Origin: Haematobia irritans
Lineage: Eukaryota > Arthropoda > Insecta > Diptera > Muscidae
Assembly: GCF_050003625.1 (NCBI RefSeq)
Contig: NC_134398.1
Location: 96,743,674-96,807,673, forward strand
Direction: 5' to 3'
Length of the DNA stretch: 64,000 bases
Below, in pieces: positions 42,555 to 52,781 of the stretch (its first letter is position 1; each line of letters opens with the position of its first letter). Both the position numbers and the translations under genes were made by a program. The notes below the pieces were generated by a model, which was not told the origin of the DNA, did no database searches, and saw only the letters and a list, made by a program, of their open reading frames with translations.

Positions 42555-44153
42555 GGTAGGTACTATGTTTATTGGCACGAAAAAAAGTCCCTAAATCATT
42601 CTTTCGCGTTGAAAAATGAGAGTGTTGACAATAGATTTCGAAGGAAGAAAACAGCCATTTTGGAAATATTTCGCGTTTATTTCTCCGAAATTTAATTGAC
42701 AACATCGCCAAACGTCATAAAATTATTACATATGTATACGCAGCAGCTGATTAGATTGTTTACACACACGCATTCATGATAATTGTTTTGAAAAGTTTTT
42801 TCTACCAGTTTTTAAATTGTTTTGCAACCAAACCTCACACAGCACTGGACACTAATAATTGTTAAGAATAAAACGCCAGCCGCTCTACTCCTGGTGTCTT
42901 ACCACATTCGGCAACAGCTTTAACGACATGTGGAACATTGTCGTCTTCTTCAGCTTTTCCAAATGGATACCGTCAATTTGTAACGCCCATCTAACAAACA
43001 TATAATTCCGGTGTTATGCTAACTTTTACATCATGCGCAGCAATGGACTCATTCATCAACAAACTTAATTCGTTGGTGTCCACAATATCTACACAATCGC
43101 ATTGCAATACCAGCGGACAAGAGTGTACTTATGCCCATGCTGTTGCCGCCTCACTAGCAATTTCAAATCCAGTGGTCACCACCACGGTTCCCACAAAGGA
43201 TAATAACGCCATTTCATTTGCCAATGTTGTTACCTCGGGGGCAACAACATCAGGGGGTGACCAGTTAAAACACGTACACCATACAATAGCTATAGTCAAA
43301 GTGAAACTTTTTGTTCAATCAACATAAGCCTATAACTCACGTTCAAGGGTGGTTCCTAAGCAAAAGTCACTGTTCCCGACTTATATTTCGCAAGATAATT
43401 CGTCACAAAGGGATGTTAGTGTTCTATACCAGGAACTCTTCGTTGACTGAAATTAATACATTGAGATGCAAAGTGGCTGGTTTACTGAAGAATGTTACTT
43501 GTTATACTCTCCCAATGTATAATTTTATAACTATTTCAGTCACGTTATAAAATTCAACCAGTGTATTGAATCGATAAAATGCAAGATATATGCACAATTA
43601 ATTTTTGCATTTTATTTTTGGAACATAGCACATACATAATTACGATGCACGGCCAGCATTTGTGTTTATTATCCTTATACCCAGTAAAAAGAAACGATTG
43701 TAAAATGAAATTCTCTAAATAGAACTTTATTTTGTTAACATTTTTCTATAAATTTCATGTTATGTACATTATTTCTATTCTATCATGTAGTAGGGAGCCG
43801 TTAGATGGTGGCTTTATTACGAAAACACCACTCCAAGTTATTTTTATTTTGTCAATCGATCTTATTGCATTTTTAAATAACAATGCGAACCACATTTGTA
43901 TTGTAATTTCACACAAATCATTTGAATAAATAAATTATTTCTTAATTCACATTCCAAATGGCGCCATGTTTTGAAACTAACTAATCTCAACATATGGAAG
44001 GATTTAACACGATCTAATTAGGGACTGTGCGCTTTACGTCAGTTTTTCAACTCGAAAAAACAAAGTACCACAAATGAAAAAATATTTCGGTAGTTTTTCG
44101 CATTTTTGGTTTTGTATGGGATTTCGCTGCGGAAACCGAACATAGTACCTACC
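42555..44153. mobile_element. GTAC-end element A (1.6 kb)
   Basis: Ends GGTAGGTACTATGTT (42555) and, inverted, GGTAGGTACTATGTTCGG (44153). The left subterminal TTTCGCGTTGAAAAATGAG and the right CAACTCGAAAAAACAAAGTA are shared with element B (52806-58735) and with smaller relatives. The middle differs: it carries the frame at 43016. No transposase. The outer bases do not give a certain duplication (TATA left, TTAT right). Confidence 0.75.
43016..43327 (+). other. Short open frame inside element A, possibly captured coding DNA
   Basis: A 103-codon frame (MLTFTSCAAMDSFINKLNSL...), Ala/Thr/Val-rich in the middle (AHAVAASLAISNPVVTTTVP, ISFANVVTSGATTSGG). The first 20 or so codons share nucleotide sequence with 53125-53170 of element B (CAACAAACTTAATTC). 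The following 200 bp have no counterpart in B and a less AT-biased composition, as expected for a captured gene piece. Identity unknown. Confidence 0.35.
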
Positions 44154-44412
44154 TTATTACAGAAAAAGGTTCCAAGAACTAAAATATTTCGTGGAAGTGA
44201 AAATTACGAGTATGTTAGGCAATGAGCACAATCGTCTTTGTTAAAAATTCTTCCAAGCATATAATATTTTTGGGCTCAAAATGCTTCCAAACATATAATA
44301 TGTTCACATAAAACAAACATATTAATGTTTCGGCAGTATCCAATAATATATGTGCTTCCTGCAAAATATGTTTGGAACATATGTTAAAGAAGCGAATTTT
44401 TTTAAGGGTGTG

Positions 44413-44600
44413 AACATGATTTTCTTCGAAAATTGATCACACACTGTTGCCATTTCTTGGAACCATTCTGCCCATTCACGACGTCCATGGTTCAAATTGA
44501 GTAAGTCTGAAATAGAGAAATGTCAAATAAAATTCGGAAAAAAAACTTGGCGTTTAGGTGTGGTTCACATTCAACATCGGCCCTTACAATTTAACCACCC
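44413..44600 (-). pseudogene. DD41D mariner transposase, N-terminal part
   Basis: Minus strand reads DLLNLNHGRREWAEWFQEMA followed by QFSKKIMF, and stops at the TG target of the 12.5-kb insertion. The next residues (S-DEAHF) are at 31906. Upstream of it the sequence TAAATTGTAAGGGCCGATG (about 44578-44596) may belong to the 5' terminal region. Confidence 0.75.
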
Positions 44601-44607
44601 GGTATAT

Positions 44608-44781
44608 GTAATCATTTTATGACATTTTGCGATGTTGTCAATACATTTCGATGAAATAAACGCGAAAAAGTTCCAACATGGCTGTTTTTTCCTTTAAAAT
44701 ATATTGTCAACACTATCATTTTTCAACGCGAAATAATGATTGAGGGGAACTTTTTTGGCACCTATAAATAGAGTACCAGCC
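44608..44781 (-). mobile_element. GTAC-end element, half copy
   Basis: Inverse of the left end of the 57440-58340 element: on plus it ends CAACGCGAAATAATG...AGAGTACCAGCC at 44781, and includes TATTGTCAACACTATCATTT. The other half is absent. Confidence 0.7.
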
Positions 44782-44812
44782 TATTGCAAGCAGCAACATA
44801 CACTGACACATA

Positions 44813-45598
44813 CCCTGCCAACATTTTTTGAATTTGACGACGCTTCTGAGAATCCCCACCACGTCGAAAACAATCGTATACGACATCAAAAACTCGCCGG
44901 AAAAGCGCCGTCACTATTGAGAAGTTGTACCACGCCAAGTTACTACAAAAAAGTATCGCATGAGTGCAATTATTAGGTGCCTTTTCTAATAAATTTAGAA
45001 CGACGCCAATAAGAACCCCTTCAAACAATCAGACAAAGAGCATTTTAAGATAGTTGTAAAAGAATCATTGAGGTCAAGTAAAACACGATTGTTTAGATGT
45101 TTATTAATTTTATTAAACATTTATAAATTCTCATAAATATAACATTTATACGACTATCACATATTTAATATATTTTTATGCATTAATAAAAGATTGATGG
45201 TGAGTTACAAGTTGCAACAGTTACAAGTTGTAACTTACATGTTGTAGCGTCAGCCAGTGCTTTTATTCCCAATGAAGGCAACGTGTCTGGAAAAATATTT
45301 GAAAAACTATCACTTTATTCCATTTGGAAAGTCATAAATTGTTCCCCAATATACCTTTAAGCGAAATAACTATCTTTTTAGCACTTCATTATCATTTTTA
45401 TTTAAATAAATTATAAGAAGCTAGTTGTGCTTGGTGTTTCACAAAATATAAAATGGCTCTTGTAACAATAGTGATGGCAAAATACTTTCATGCGAATAGT
45501 GATGGCAAAATACTATCACAGTTGACGATTGTTGCAGTGTCACTTACGAGTCTGTGGTAGCGATGTGGATGAAATGGAACTTTGAAATGCTGGCAGGG
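44813..45598. mobile_element. 786-bp MITE with CCCTGCCA ends
   Basis: TIRs CCCTGCCAACATTTT and, inverted, CCCTGCCAGCATTTCAAA, flanked by TA (44811-44812, 45599-45600). The TA target suggests mobilisation by a Tc1/mariner-type transposase. The body has ACAAGTTGCAACAGTTACAA-type short repeats. The frames at 44740-45028 across its left border are chance. Confidence 0.75.
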
Positions 45599-45638
45599 TA
45601 TACATATTTGTTGCAGATTCCATTGTAACTGAATGGAT

Positions 45639-46409
45639 AGATTAGGTTAGATTAGGAGAAAGTGGCAGCCCGATTAAGATTCAGGCTCACTTAGACTATT
45701 CAATCCATTGTGATACCACATTAAGTAAAAGTACCTATTACATATGGGCACTTCTAGTTTTAACCGCTGAACCTTCTTGATTATTTTTCTTTGTTGAACC
45801 ATCCAGATCCGCAAGTAATCTGAAGCTATATGCTCCTAAAAGTTGCTTGCGCTTTACACAAAATGCAGGACACTCACACAAGAGGTGTTTAATTGATTCT
45901 TTTTCCTCCGCATCATGACAGCTCATACAATAGTCATTATACCTCTCGCCAATAGATTTTGCAAAATCGCCTATCAGGCAGCGACCCGTTATAGCAGATA
46001 TCAGGAGTGATATCTGACGTCTCGAGAACATTAGCATATCTAGTGTGCGGTTTAAGTTGAAATGGGGCCATATTTGCTTGGTGTCGTTACAACCCTTACA
46101 ATTCTCCCATTGAATATTGTACTGCTCAGCCATCTAATTGAGAAATTTGCGGCAGTCGATGGCCGTTTTCGAGTTGAGGAACACAGAGTCCAAGGATTTT
46201 ATTGCAAGTTGACTGTCTGAGTATATATTAATGCCCACATTTTTTGGAACATTACTTCTCAGCCAATTCGTCACCTCTCTTATTGCTAATATTTCAGCCT
46301 AAAAAACACTACAGTGATTAGATAATCTTTTCGCTATTCGAAGTTCCAGATCATTAGAATATACTCCAAACCCCACTTGTCCATCCAATTTGGAGCCATC
46401 AGTGTAGAA
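45639..46409 (-). mobile_element. I/LOA-like LINE, copy 4 (strongly 5'-truncated)
   Basis: Starts with the degenerate tail ATTAGGTTAGATTAGGAG and ends in the RNase H region near GGAGCCATCAGTGTAG. GAATGGAT occurs on both sides (45631-45638, 46407-46414); TGGAT is the firm target duplication and GAA may be microhomology at the 5' junction. It contains the C-terminal Cys/His frame (46133-45738, CMSCHDAEEKESIKHLLCEC) and RNase H pieces (about 46410-46140). Closest in sequence to copy 1. Confidence 0.85.
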
Positions 46410-46424
46410 TGGATGATGACTTTG

Positions 46425-46766
46425 TATTCATTAAAATGGATTATTAAAGAAAATTAATCGTGAAAAATTACGATTTTAGCGGCTAAAGGTGGGTATTCAG
46501 TTCGAGTTTAGCCGCTAAAATCGCCACTTTTTCACGATTACTTTTCTTAATTAATCAACCTTAAGGAATACAAACTTTGTGAAAATTTGCTTTGGGGTAT
46601 TCCCCATCAAGTTATAATAAAATTTGCAACAAATATGTATAATTTTATGCAGATTTTTTACTGATTTAGTTTTCACTTTAGCGATTTTAGCGGCTAAACT
46701 CGAACTTAATACCCACCTTTAAGGTGAAAACTAAATCAGTAAAAAATGCATAAAATTATACATATT
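46425..46766. mobile_element. GGTGGGTATT MITE nested in a second copy of itself
   Basis: Inner copy 46497-46718 has ends AGGTGGGTATTCAGTTCGAG and, inverted, AGGTGGGTATTAAGTTCGAG, then TTTAGCCGCTAAAATCGC on both sides. The flanks 46425-46496 and 46719-46766 are the inverse of the inner copy's own subterminal sequence (GATTTTAGCGGCTAA, AAAACTAAATCAGTAAAAAA), so one copy inserted in another. Another end of the family is at 52782-52805. Confidence 0.75.
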
Positions 46767-47325
46767 TGTTGTTAATAAGAGACGTGGGCTTCGTTGAACG
46801 TTTAAAGATGAAATGAACTTTTATATCAAAAACTAACATTAGGGCTGTTTTCTTTTAGCACTGGATATGCTAAGCCCTTAAGAACTAAAATAAAACATAG
46901 TACTCGTTTATCCAGGACATCTCCAAAAATATGCAACACTGTCATCAGCTGTTTAAAAACAATCACAGAAAAGAAGTGAAATCTTGCATTTTTAATGTAT
47001 GAAATGCTTCAATTAGTAATAAATATTTACTGCTGCGATTATTATACAGTGTCATAGTATCACTTTGAATTTCATGTTTTTCGATAAAATAGCCACAATA
47101 AATTGCTATTGTGAATCGAAGAAGCGTCACTTTATCCAAATACAATCTGGCAACATCGGCGCGACTTGCACTGATGAGATGTTCTGGATAGAACACCAGT
47201 GCAACGATGTTCTGGATAGCCCATACAAATGTTGCATCCAGTGCAAAAAGAAAACAGCCCTATTATATTAAATATTCATTCACAATAGGTAAAACACAAA
47301 TGGTTATTCGATACTCGGTTACAAT
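46767..47325 (-). repeat. Copia 3' LTR, interrupted and truncated
   Basis: TGTTGTTAATAAGAGACG onward matches the 5' LTR up to CGGTTACAATA at 47325, with a 421-bp MITE inside (46841-47261). The final 12 bp or so are lost. Confidence 0.85.
46841..47261. mobile_element. AGGGCTG MITE, copy 1 (in copia LTR)
   Basis: TIRs AGGGCTGTTTTCTTTTAGCA and, inverted, AGGGCTGTTTTCTTTTTGCA, with the 3-bp duplication ATT (46838-46840, 47262-47264). Three-bp duplications suggest a PIF/Harbinger-type mobiliser. Same family as 48208-48624, opposite orientation. The frames at 46963-47271 inside it are not genes. Confidence 0.85.
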
Positions 47326-47378
47326 ACTTTCCCTGAATAAACATTGTGAAAATAAACTAAAAATTATTTCAAGGCTTA

Positions 47379-47600
47379 AGCTGAGTACTATGTTTAGTTT
47401 TCAAGCTGAAAATCAGATTGTTTTCACGGTTACTTTTTTAAATTAATTAAATTATAAATATTAAATGGCTCACAATCAATTCCTTAGATGTTTTCCATTC
47501 ATTATTTCACAAAACTGTATAAAAATATAATGGTCTTCATACAGATTTTTGTACTTTTAATTTTGTGTTTTGGTGAAAAATACGATCATAGTACTCACCT
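47379..47600. mobile_element. Small GTAC-end MITE
   Basis: Ends GAGTACTATGTTTAGTTTTC and, inverted, GGTGAGTACTATGATCG, about 220 bp apart, belonging to the GGTAGGTACTATG family. It is located next to the broken end of the copia 3' LTR. Confidence 0.65.
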
Positions 47601-48207
47601 TTGAAAACTAATTCTACATAAAAACATTCATTTAATGTAATCCAAAACAATGGGTAAATTACTTATATTTATCAGAACTGACAGCTTTAGTAAAAATATA
47701 TGCAAGCATCTTATTCGTTTCCAAGTATATCAGCTGTATCCCGCCACTTTCCAGCTTTTCACGAATGCACTTAATTCGTATATATATAATTCTTATATAT
47801 ACATATATAAATATGTAGCCTGTTGTCGATCGTCTGTCATCATAATTTCCGGCCCAATCAGCGTCACAGTAACTAATCAAATCTTGAGATGATCTTTGGT
47901 TCACTAAACCTTTGTTTATCGTGCCCTTTAAGTAACGCATTACAAGTTTGGCCGCAGTCCAGTGCGCTTTACTTGGGTTATTATTGAAACGGCTCAATAC
48001 ATTCACAATGTATGAAATCTCAGGCCTAGTGTTTTGAGCCGCGTATAATAGGCATCCTACAGCTTCCATATATGGCACAGTTCTCATTTCCTCTTTCTCC
48101 ACATCCGTAGATGGACACATTTCAAGGGATAGTTTCTGGTTGATGTCTACTGGCGATGATACTGGATTGCAATCTTCCATAAAAAAACGTTTCAAAACGT
48201 CTTTAAT

Positions 48208-48624
48208 AGGGCTGTTTTCTTTTAACACTGGATGCAGCATTTGTATGGGCTATCCAGAACATCGTTGCACTGGTGTTCTATCCAGAGCATCTCATCAGTG
48301 CAAGTCGAGTCGGTGTTACCAGATTGCATTTTGATAAAGTGACGCTTTTATGATTCACAATAGCAGTTTATTGTGACTAATTTATCGAATATCATGAAAT
48401 TCAAAGTGATACAGTGTCATGAATAATCACAGCAGTACATATTTATAACTATTTGAGCATTTCATACATTAAACATTTAAGATTTCACTTGTTTTCTGTG
48501 ATTGTTTTTAAACAGCTGATGACAGTGTTGCATATTTTTTGGAGATGTCCTGGATAAACGAGTACTCTGTTTTCTTTTAGTCCGTGACTGCTTAGGGTAT
48601 CCAGTGCAAAAAGAAAACAGCCCT
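48208..48624. mobile_element. AGGGCTG MITE, copy 2 (in copia RT)
   Basis: TIRs AGGGCTGTTTTCTTTTAACA and, inverted, AGGGCTGTTTTCTTTTTGCA, with the 3-bp duplication AAT (48205-48207, 48625-48627). The body is the inverse of copy 1 (for example CATTTGTATGGGCTATCCAG against CTGGATAGCCCATACAAATG). Confidence 0.88.
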
Positions 48625-49861
48625 AATGTAATTCGATTGATCGATTTTTATCGAATTTCTTGAATTCTCATACCCAAAACCGAATATGCCTCTCCCATAT
48701 CCTTCATCTGAAACTCTTTGGATAGTGATTTTTTAAAACTGGTTGTAGTATTGATTATAGTAAACATATTATAGTAAACACATTGATCTACTTCACTTCT
48801 TTTTAGGCCGGATTCAACGAGAACCTTATTCAAGGTATTATTCCATACACGACTGGCTTGTTTCAATCCATAAAGAGCTTTATTCAAAACACAAACACGA
48901 TTGCTACCATCATTGTATCCATCTGGTTGTTCCATTACAATTTCTTCATGTAATTCACCATTAAGAAATGCTGTTACGGCATCAAGCTGATGAATTTACC
49001 TGGCTGACAATGCAATGATAAAGCGTATGGATGTTTTATCGTAGTCGATTCCACGTTGTTGACTGCATCCTTTAACTACAAGTCGTGCCTTATGACGAAT
49101 TTTCTTACCATTTGCATCGTACTTTGTTTTGAATACCCATTTGTATTTTATGGGTCGTCGTCCTCGACTGTTTTCTGCTAGAGACCAAGTATTACTCTGG
49201 ACCAAGGATTTCATTTCACTGACCATCGCTGAACGCCATTCCACAGCATCATCCGATTCCATTGCTTCTTTAACAGAGGGTCATTCGCAACATAACTTGT
49301 AACACAAAAATTATATTCGGCTGGACGTTTCATTGCCAATCTCTCCGAACGACGAATCTCATTAACTTCCTCTTTTGTGCCACGGACGTCGATGTCTTCT
49401 CCAATAGCATCTTCAAAACTCAAGCTTTCCTCTGAATTGATGTCATATTCTACTTTAAGACTATCTATCGACGCGTTTATACCATTGCCTCCCTGGGGAA
49501 TTGAATTTCCGACCATTGGTTCATTTAAGGGTGGCACTTCTTCTACATCATTGGGTCGTGATGGTGCACATCTTGAGTTGGTGATTCTATATGTACTTCC
49601 CCCTCAGAATCAACAACCGCTTCTTGAATATCATCTACAAGATTCGGATATCTGTTAGTAACATTTTTATTCTCTGTACATACCTGATTTTCCATAAATA
49701 CAACATCTCTGCTTATAATGATTTTCTTAGTAAGCGGGTCAAAAAGGCGATAACTGGTTGGCTGATACGTCCCTGGTCAGACACATAGATGACGTCGCTA
49801 GTATTAAATGCATATTACTTTTATATAGTACCGAGCTTCAAACGATTCGTGCCAAAAGTTA

Positions 49862-50216
49862 TGTATGCGCATAAGTTGTGTTAGTGATATACGCCGTCTT
49901 CAAGAAGATCTAAATAGTCTTGCAGATTGGTGTTCTTCCAATTTCCTGACGATTAATGTCGGGAAATGTCGCAAGATCTCATTCTATAAATGTAAAAATC
50001 CAGTTTTCTATGACTATAAACTCAATGGATATAGTATTGAGAGAGTTGAGGAGGTTAAAGATTTGGGTGTTATATTTGATTTCAAATTTACGTTTGTTAG
50101 TCATATAAATACTATTATACCAAAAGCGTACTCCTTACTCGCTTTTATTAAGAGAAATTGTAAACATTTCAGGGATCCATATTCACTGAAATTAGTACAT
50201 ACAGCATTGGTACGAT
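49862..50216 (+). pseudogene. Non-LTR reverse transcriptase fragment inside the mariner
   Basis: Reads DIRRLQEDLNSLADWCSSNF, LTINVGKCRKISFYK, YKLNGYSIERVEEVKDLGVI and TIIPKAYSLLAFIKRNCKHF, i.e. the palm end and thumb of a Jockey/CR1-like RT, just after the catalytic YADD. It differs from the RTs of the other LINEs in this window. The frame is open for about 120 codons and is joined directly to mariner sequence at both sides. Confidence 0.8.
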
Positions 50217-50224
50217 TTGATATA

Positions 50225-50680
50225 TGTATAATTTTTAAGTTTTTTGTCTGTAAGGAATTCTTGTAATCCGCTGACAAAGTAATGGCCTCTGTTTTTTGGG
50301 ATGCGCATGGAATAATTTTTTTCGATTATCATGAGAAGGGAAAAACCATCAACAGTGACTATTATATGGCGTTTGAAGGTTGAAATCGCGGCAAAACGGC
50401 CCCATATGAAGAAGAAAAAAGTGTTGTTCCACCAAGACAACGCACCGTACCACAAGTCATTGAGAACGATGGCAAAAATTCAAGAATTGGGCTTCGAACT
50501 GCTTCCCCACCCAACGTATTCTCCAAATCTGGCCCCCAGCGACTTTTTCTTGTTCTCAGACCTCAAAAGGATGCCTATTTTGAGGCAAAACCGAAGGGGT
50601 ACTACAAAAATGGTATCATAAAATTGGAACGTCGTTATAATCGTTGCATCGCTCTTGAAGGGAACTATATTGAATAATAA
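50225..50680 (+). pseudogene. Mariner (DD34D) transposase, catalytic C-terminal part
   Basis: KVMASVFWDAHGIIFFDY, EKGKTINSDYY, a small frameshift, then KKVLFHQDNAPYHKS with the second Asp and HPTYSPNLAPSDFFLFSDLK with the third, 34 residues apart. YKNGIIKLERRYNRCIALEG is the usual mariner C-terminus, in a shifted frame. The first catalytic Asp and the DNA-binding domain are gone. Two frameshifts. Confidence 0.85.
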
Positions 50681-50814
50681 GAACGAATTTTGACAAGAAA
50701 AGGTGTTTTTCTTTGTTAGACCGGGGACTTATCAGCCAACCTGTTATGCCTTGCTCTCATTGCTGTATCCAACGAAAATGCATCACGTAGACTTTGCATC
50801 AAGCTGGGAACGTT

Positions 50815-51379
50815 TTACTTTGGGTACGTGTACAAATGCCTTGCAACCAAAAACAGACTGTGTCTTTTTCCGGTGCGTAATTCCTCTGGGCTCACATCAT
50901 TTTTTCTACATGGAGTTCTATTAATCAAATAAGCTGCTGTAACTGCCGCTTCGGCCCAAAACTTTTCATCCAAACAAGAATCAATCGTCATGCAACGCAC
51001 ACGCAGTTTTCTGATGCACTATCCCACACATATCCAAGTGCTTCCGAAAATCTTCGCTTAAATATTCAGTGTCATTGTCGGTGCGGAAAACTTTAATTTT
51101 CTTCGAACATTGATTTTCCACCATTAATTGAAATTTTTTAAACTCCTCGAAAACTTCAGATTTCCTCTTAATGGGGACTAGAAAAACCTTTCGAGAGTAA
51201 TCATCGATAAATGTAACAATGAATCGAGACCCGGAAAAAGATTTTGTTTTGAATGGTCCCATTACATCCGAGTGAATTAATCCGAGGACTTCAGTTGCTC
51301 GATTACCACATTCCTTGAAGGAGCTTCTTACATGTTTCCCTATTATACATATATCACGTTTGTCAAAATTGTTCGTCAA
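50815..51379 (-). pseudogene. Copia integrase (broken)
   Basis: Minus strand: ECGNRATEVLGLIHSDVMGP with the first catalytic Asp, FIVTFIDDYSRKVFLVPIKR, KKIKVFRTDNDTEYLSEDFR with the second Asp and GIVHQKTACALHDD where a deletion removes the catalytic Glu region. After a frameshift RCMTIDSCLDEKFWAEAAVT and AYLINRTPC follow. The C-terminal part ends at the mariner. Confidence 0.85.
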
Positions 51380-51403
51380 ATTATGATAATGGACGTCACT
51401 GAT

Positions 51404-52550
51404 TTAATATAAATTTGCTTCACATATATGACCAAGGCGTCGATGCCATATTTCAGTGTTATTACTCACAGTGAGTGCTTTCTGCATTTTGCCCTCTGTT
51501 GTACAGTCCAGCCTGTACAAATTTTTTCTTGAAGTCGCTGTTGCTAAGATTTTGTTGTCGCTTCCCAAAATTCTGCATTTACTTTTCTCGAAAATAACTG
51601 TTTTTCCAGTAGATGTTAGTTGGCGTACAGACAATAAATTCGCACATAATTGTGGCACACATTCTACGTCCTTTATAGTTGTCTCGCTCTCGTAACCAGC
51701 TAATAGAACATTTGCATCACCGATACACTCTACAGCAATTTTGTTGTTGTTTGCAACGGTAACCACTTTACCATGTGACGCCCGAATCAACATACCAGTC
51801 GTCGGCGTCAACGTCCTTAGAAGAAAAAAATGAAGCAAACATAACTTTATCGTCTGATACTTTTGCTTTCTTTTTTGCGTCAGCATTTTCTCGAAAATTT
51901 TTCTTTCCCTTATTGGTACAATTCTTGACAAAATGGTCTTCCTTACCACAACCATGACTCTTGAACTTTTTCTCATTTTGCAACTTTGCGTTCGAAAAAT
52001 ATGCATTAGCGTCTTGTAGGAGCAAAATTTTCACAATATCCACGGTTAATTTTGACTTCAAGTTTTCGACGGCCAATACCAAAGATTGAAATTCCTCCGG
52101 CAATCCAGCCAACATAAGGGATGCTACCAGCTCGTCGTCTGTGTTCAAACCAGTCTGTTTGATCTTTATGGACGTCATTGCCATCTTATTGATGTAATCC
52201 TCCATTGAATCAAAATCACCAAGTTTCAATTGAACAAGTTGTTTCAATAGCTCTACTTTTCTAGTGAGGCCGCTGTCTTCATAAGCCCGTACCAATGCAT
52301 TCCAGGCGTCTTTTGCTGTTTCCGAGTCAGCAATATGTGCAAAGTTGCTTGGTTCTATCATTAACGTAATCTCTGCCAATGTCCGTTCATTGAACTCCTT
52401 ATCAGCATCCTTCGACTGCGAATTGATCCCCGTCTCAACGATCTTCCAACAATTTTTCAAAACTAGATACGACTTGGCGCTGCGCTTCCATGTATCAAAG
52501 TTCTCGCGCCCACGTAATTTCTCAAATGGAAATGAAAAATTCGTCGCCAT
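51404..52550 (-). pseudogene. Copia gag and protease (one frameshift)
   Basis: Starts ATG 52550 (MATNFSFPFEKLRGRENFDT), about 85 nt inside the 5' LTR. Gag is open for 260 codons with SYLVLKNCWKIVETG, DAWNALVRAYEDSGLTRKVE and a CCHC-like knuckle HGCGKEDHFVKNC whose first Cys is lost. The protease site WYVDSG is intact at the frame end (about 51780). After the shift come KVVTVANNNKIAVECIGDAN, CANLLSVRQL and EIWHRRLGHI (pre-integrase region), ending at 51404. Confidence 0.88.
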
Positions 52551-52633
52551 CCTTAGCTTTTCTTAGATTGTATAAATTGTTAAGTATCTCCTCAAAAGAA
52601 TTCACTTTTCGCGTGAATCAAAGGCCCATAACC

Positions 52634-52781
52634 TGTTGTTAATAAGAGACGTGTGCTTCGTTGAACGTTTAAAGATGAAGTGAACTTTTATTTCAAAAAC
52701 TAACATTACATTAAATATTCATTCACAATAGGTAAAATACAAATGGTTATTCGATACTCGGTTACAATAATATTTGTTACA
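52634..52781 (-). repeat. Copia 5' LTR, 148 bp
   Basis: Plus TGTTGTTAATAAGAGACG to TATTTGTTACA, TG..CA ends. It matches the 3' LTR apart from a few substitutions (GTGGGC versus GTGTGC). Minus-strand GGTTATGGGCC next to it (52623-52633) is the copia-type PBS. Confidence 0.88.

Larger units (their letters stand above)
31909..44410. mobile_element. CACYCTTA-ended element, expanded to 12.5 kb by nested insertions
   Basis: Ends CACTCTTAGAAAAATAT (31909) and, inverted, CACCCTTAAAAAAATTC (44410), flanked by TG (31907-31908, 44411-44412). Removing it rejoins the mariner frame exactly (ATGTTC + AGTGATGAG). The ends are rich in ATATGTTCC and AACATAT words (31915-32160 and 44225-44403), so the original was probably a short MITE that later received the LINEs and MITEs between. 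Confidence 0.6.
49753..50744 (+). mobile_element. DD34D mariner, N-terminal half replaced by LINE RT sequence
   Basis: TIRs ACTGGTTGGCTGATACGTCC and, inverted, ACAGGTTGGCTGATAAGTCC, flanked by TA (49751-49752, 50745-50746), inserted in copia. The 5' untranslated region (GACGTCGCTAGTATTAAATG) is typical for irritans-like mariners. From about 49862 to 50216 it changes to LINE reverse transcriptase coding, then returns to mariner transposase. Length 992 bp. Confidence 0.85.
47659..50760 (-). pseudogene. Copia pol, linker, RT and RNase H (broken)
   Basis: From about 49740: proline-rich linker with EIRRSERLAMKRPAEYNF, then RT WRSAMVSEMKSLVQSNTWSL, IKYKWVFKTKYDANGK and HKARLVVKGCSQQRGIDY (49262-48996). 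Next come CVLNKALYGLKQASRVW and a stretch where the expected Y-V-D-D box is missing (48935-48648), then the MITE, and NPVSSPVD, YMEAVGCLLYAAQNTRPEIS, SYCDADWAGNYDDRRSTTGY (RNase H start, 48240-47810). The rest of RNase H is replaced by a TATATA/ATACATAT tract, after which the closing NKMLAYIFTKAV is seen. Inactive. Confidence 0.88.
46767..52781 (-). mobile_element. Copia (Ty1/copia) LTR retrotransposon
   Basis: Minus strand, LTRs at both ends, gag-protease-integrase-RT-RNase H order (integrase before RT, the copia hallmark). The base sequence after the 5' LTR on the minus strand is GGTTATGGGCC, the start of the copia-type PBS that pairs with the cleaved initiator tRNA-Met. Interrupted by two AGGGCTG MITEs, a GTAC-end MITE and a mariner. 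Coding is dead. Confidence 0.92.

Noticed and set aside
31909..44410. A single 12.5-kb giant transposon such as a Maverick
   Set aside because: No polymerase, integrase or capsid genes of that class; the content is explained by separate LINEs, SINEs and MITEs inserted in a small element.
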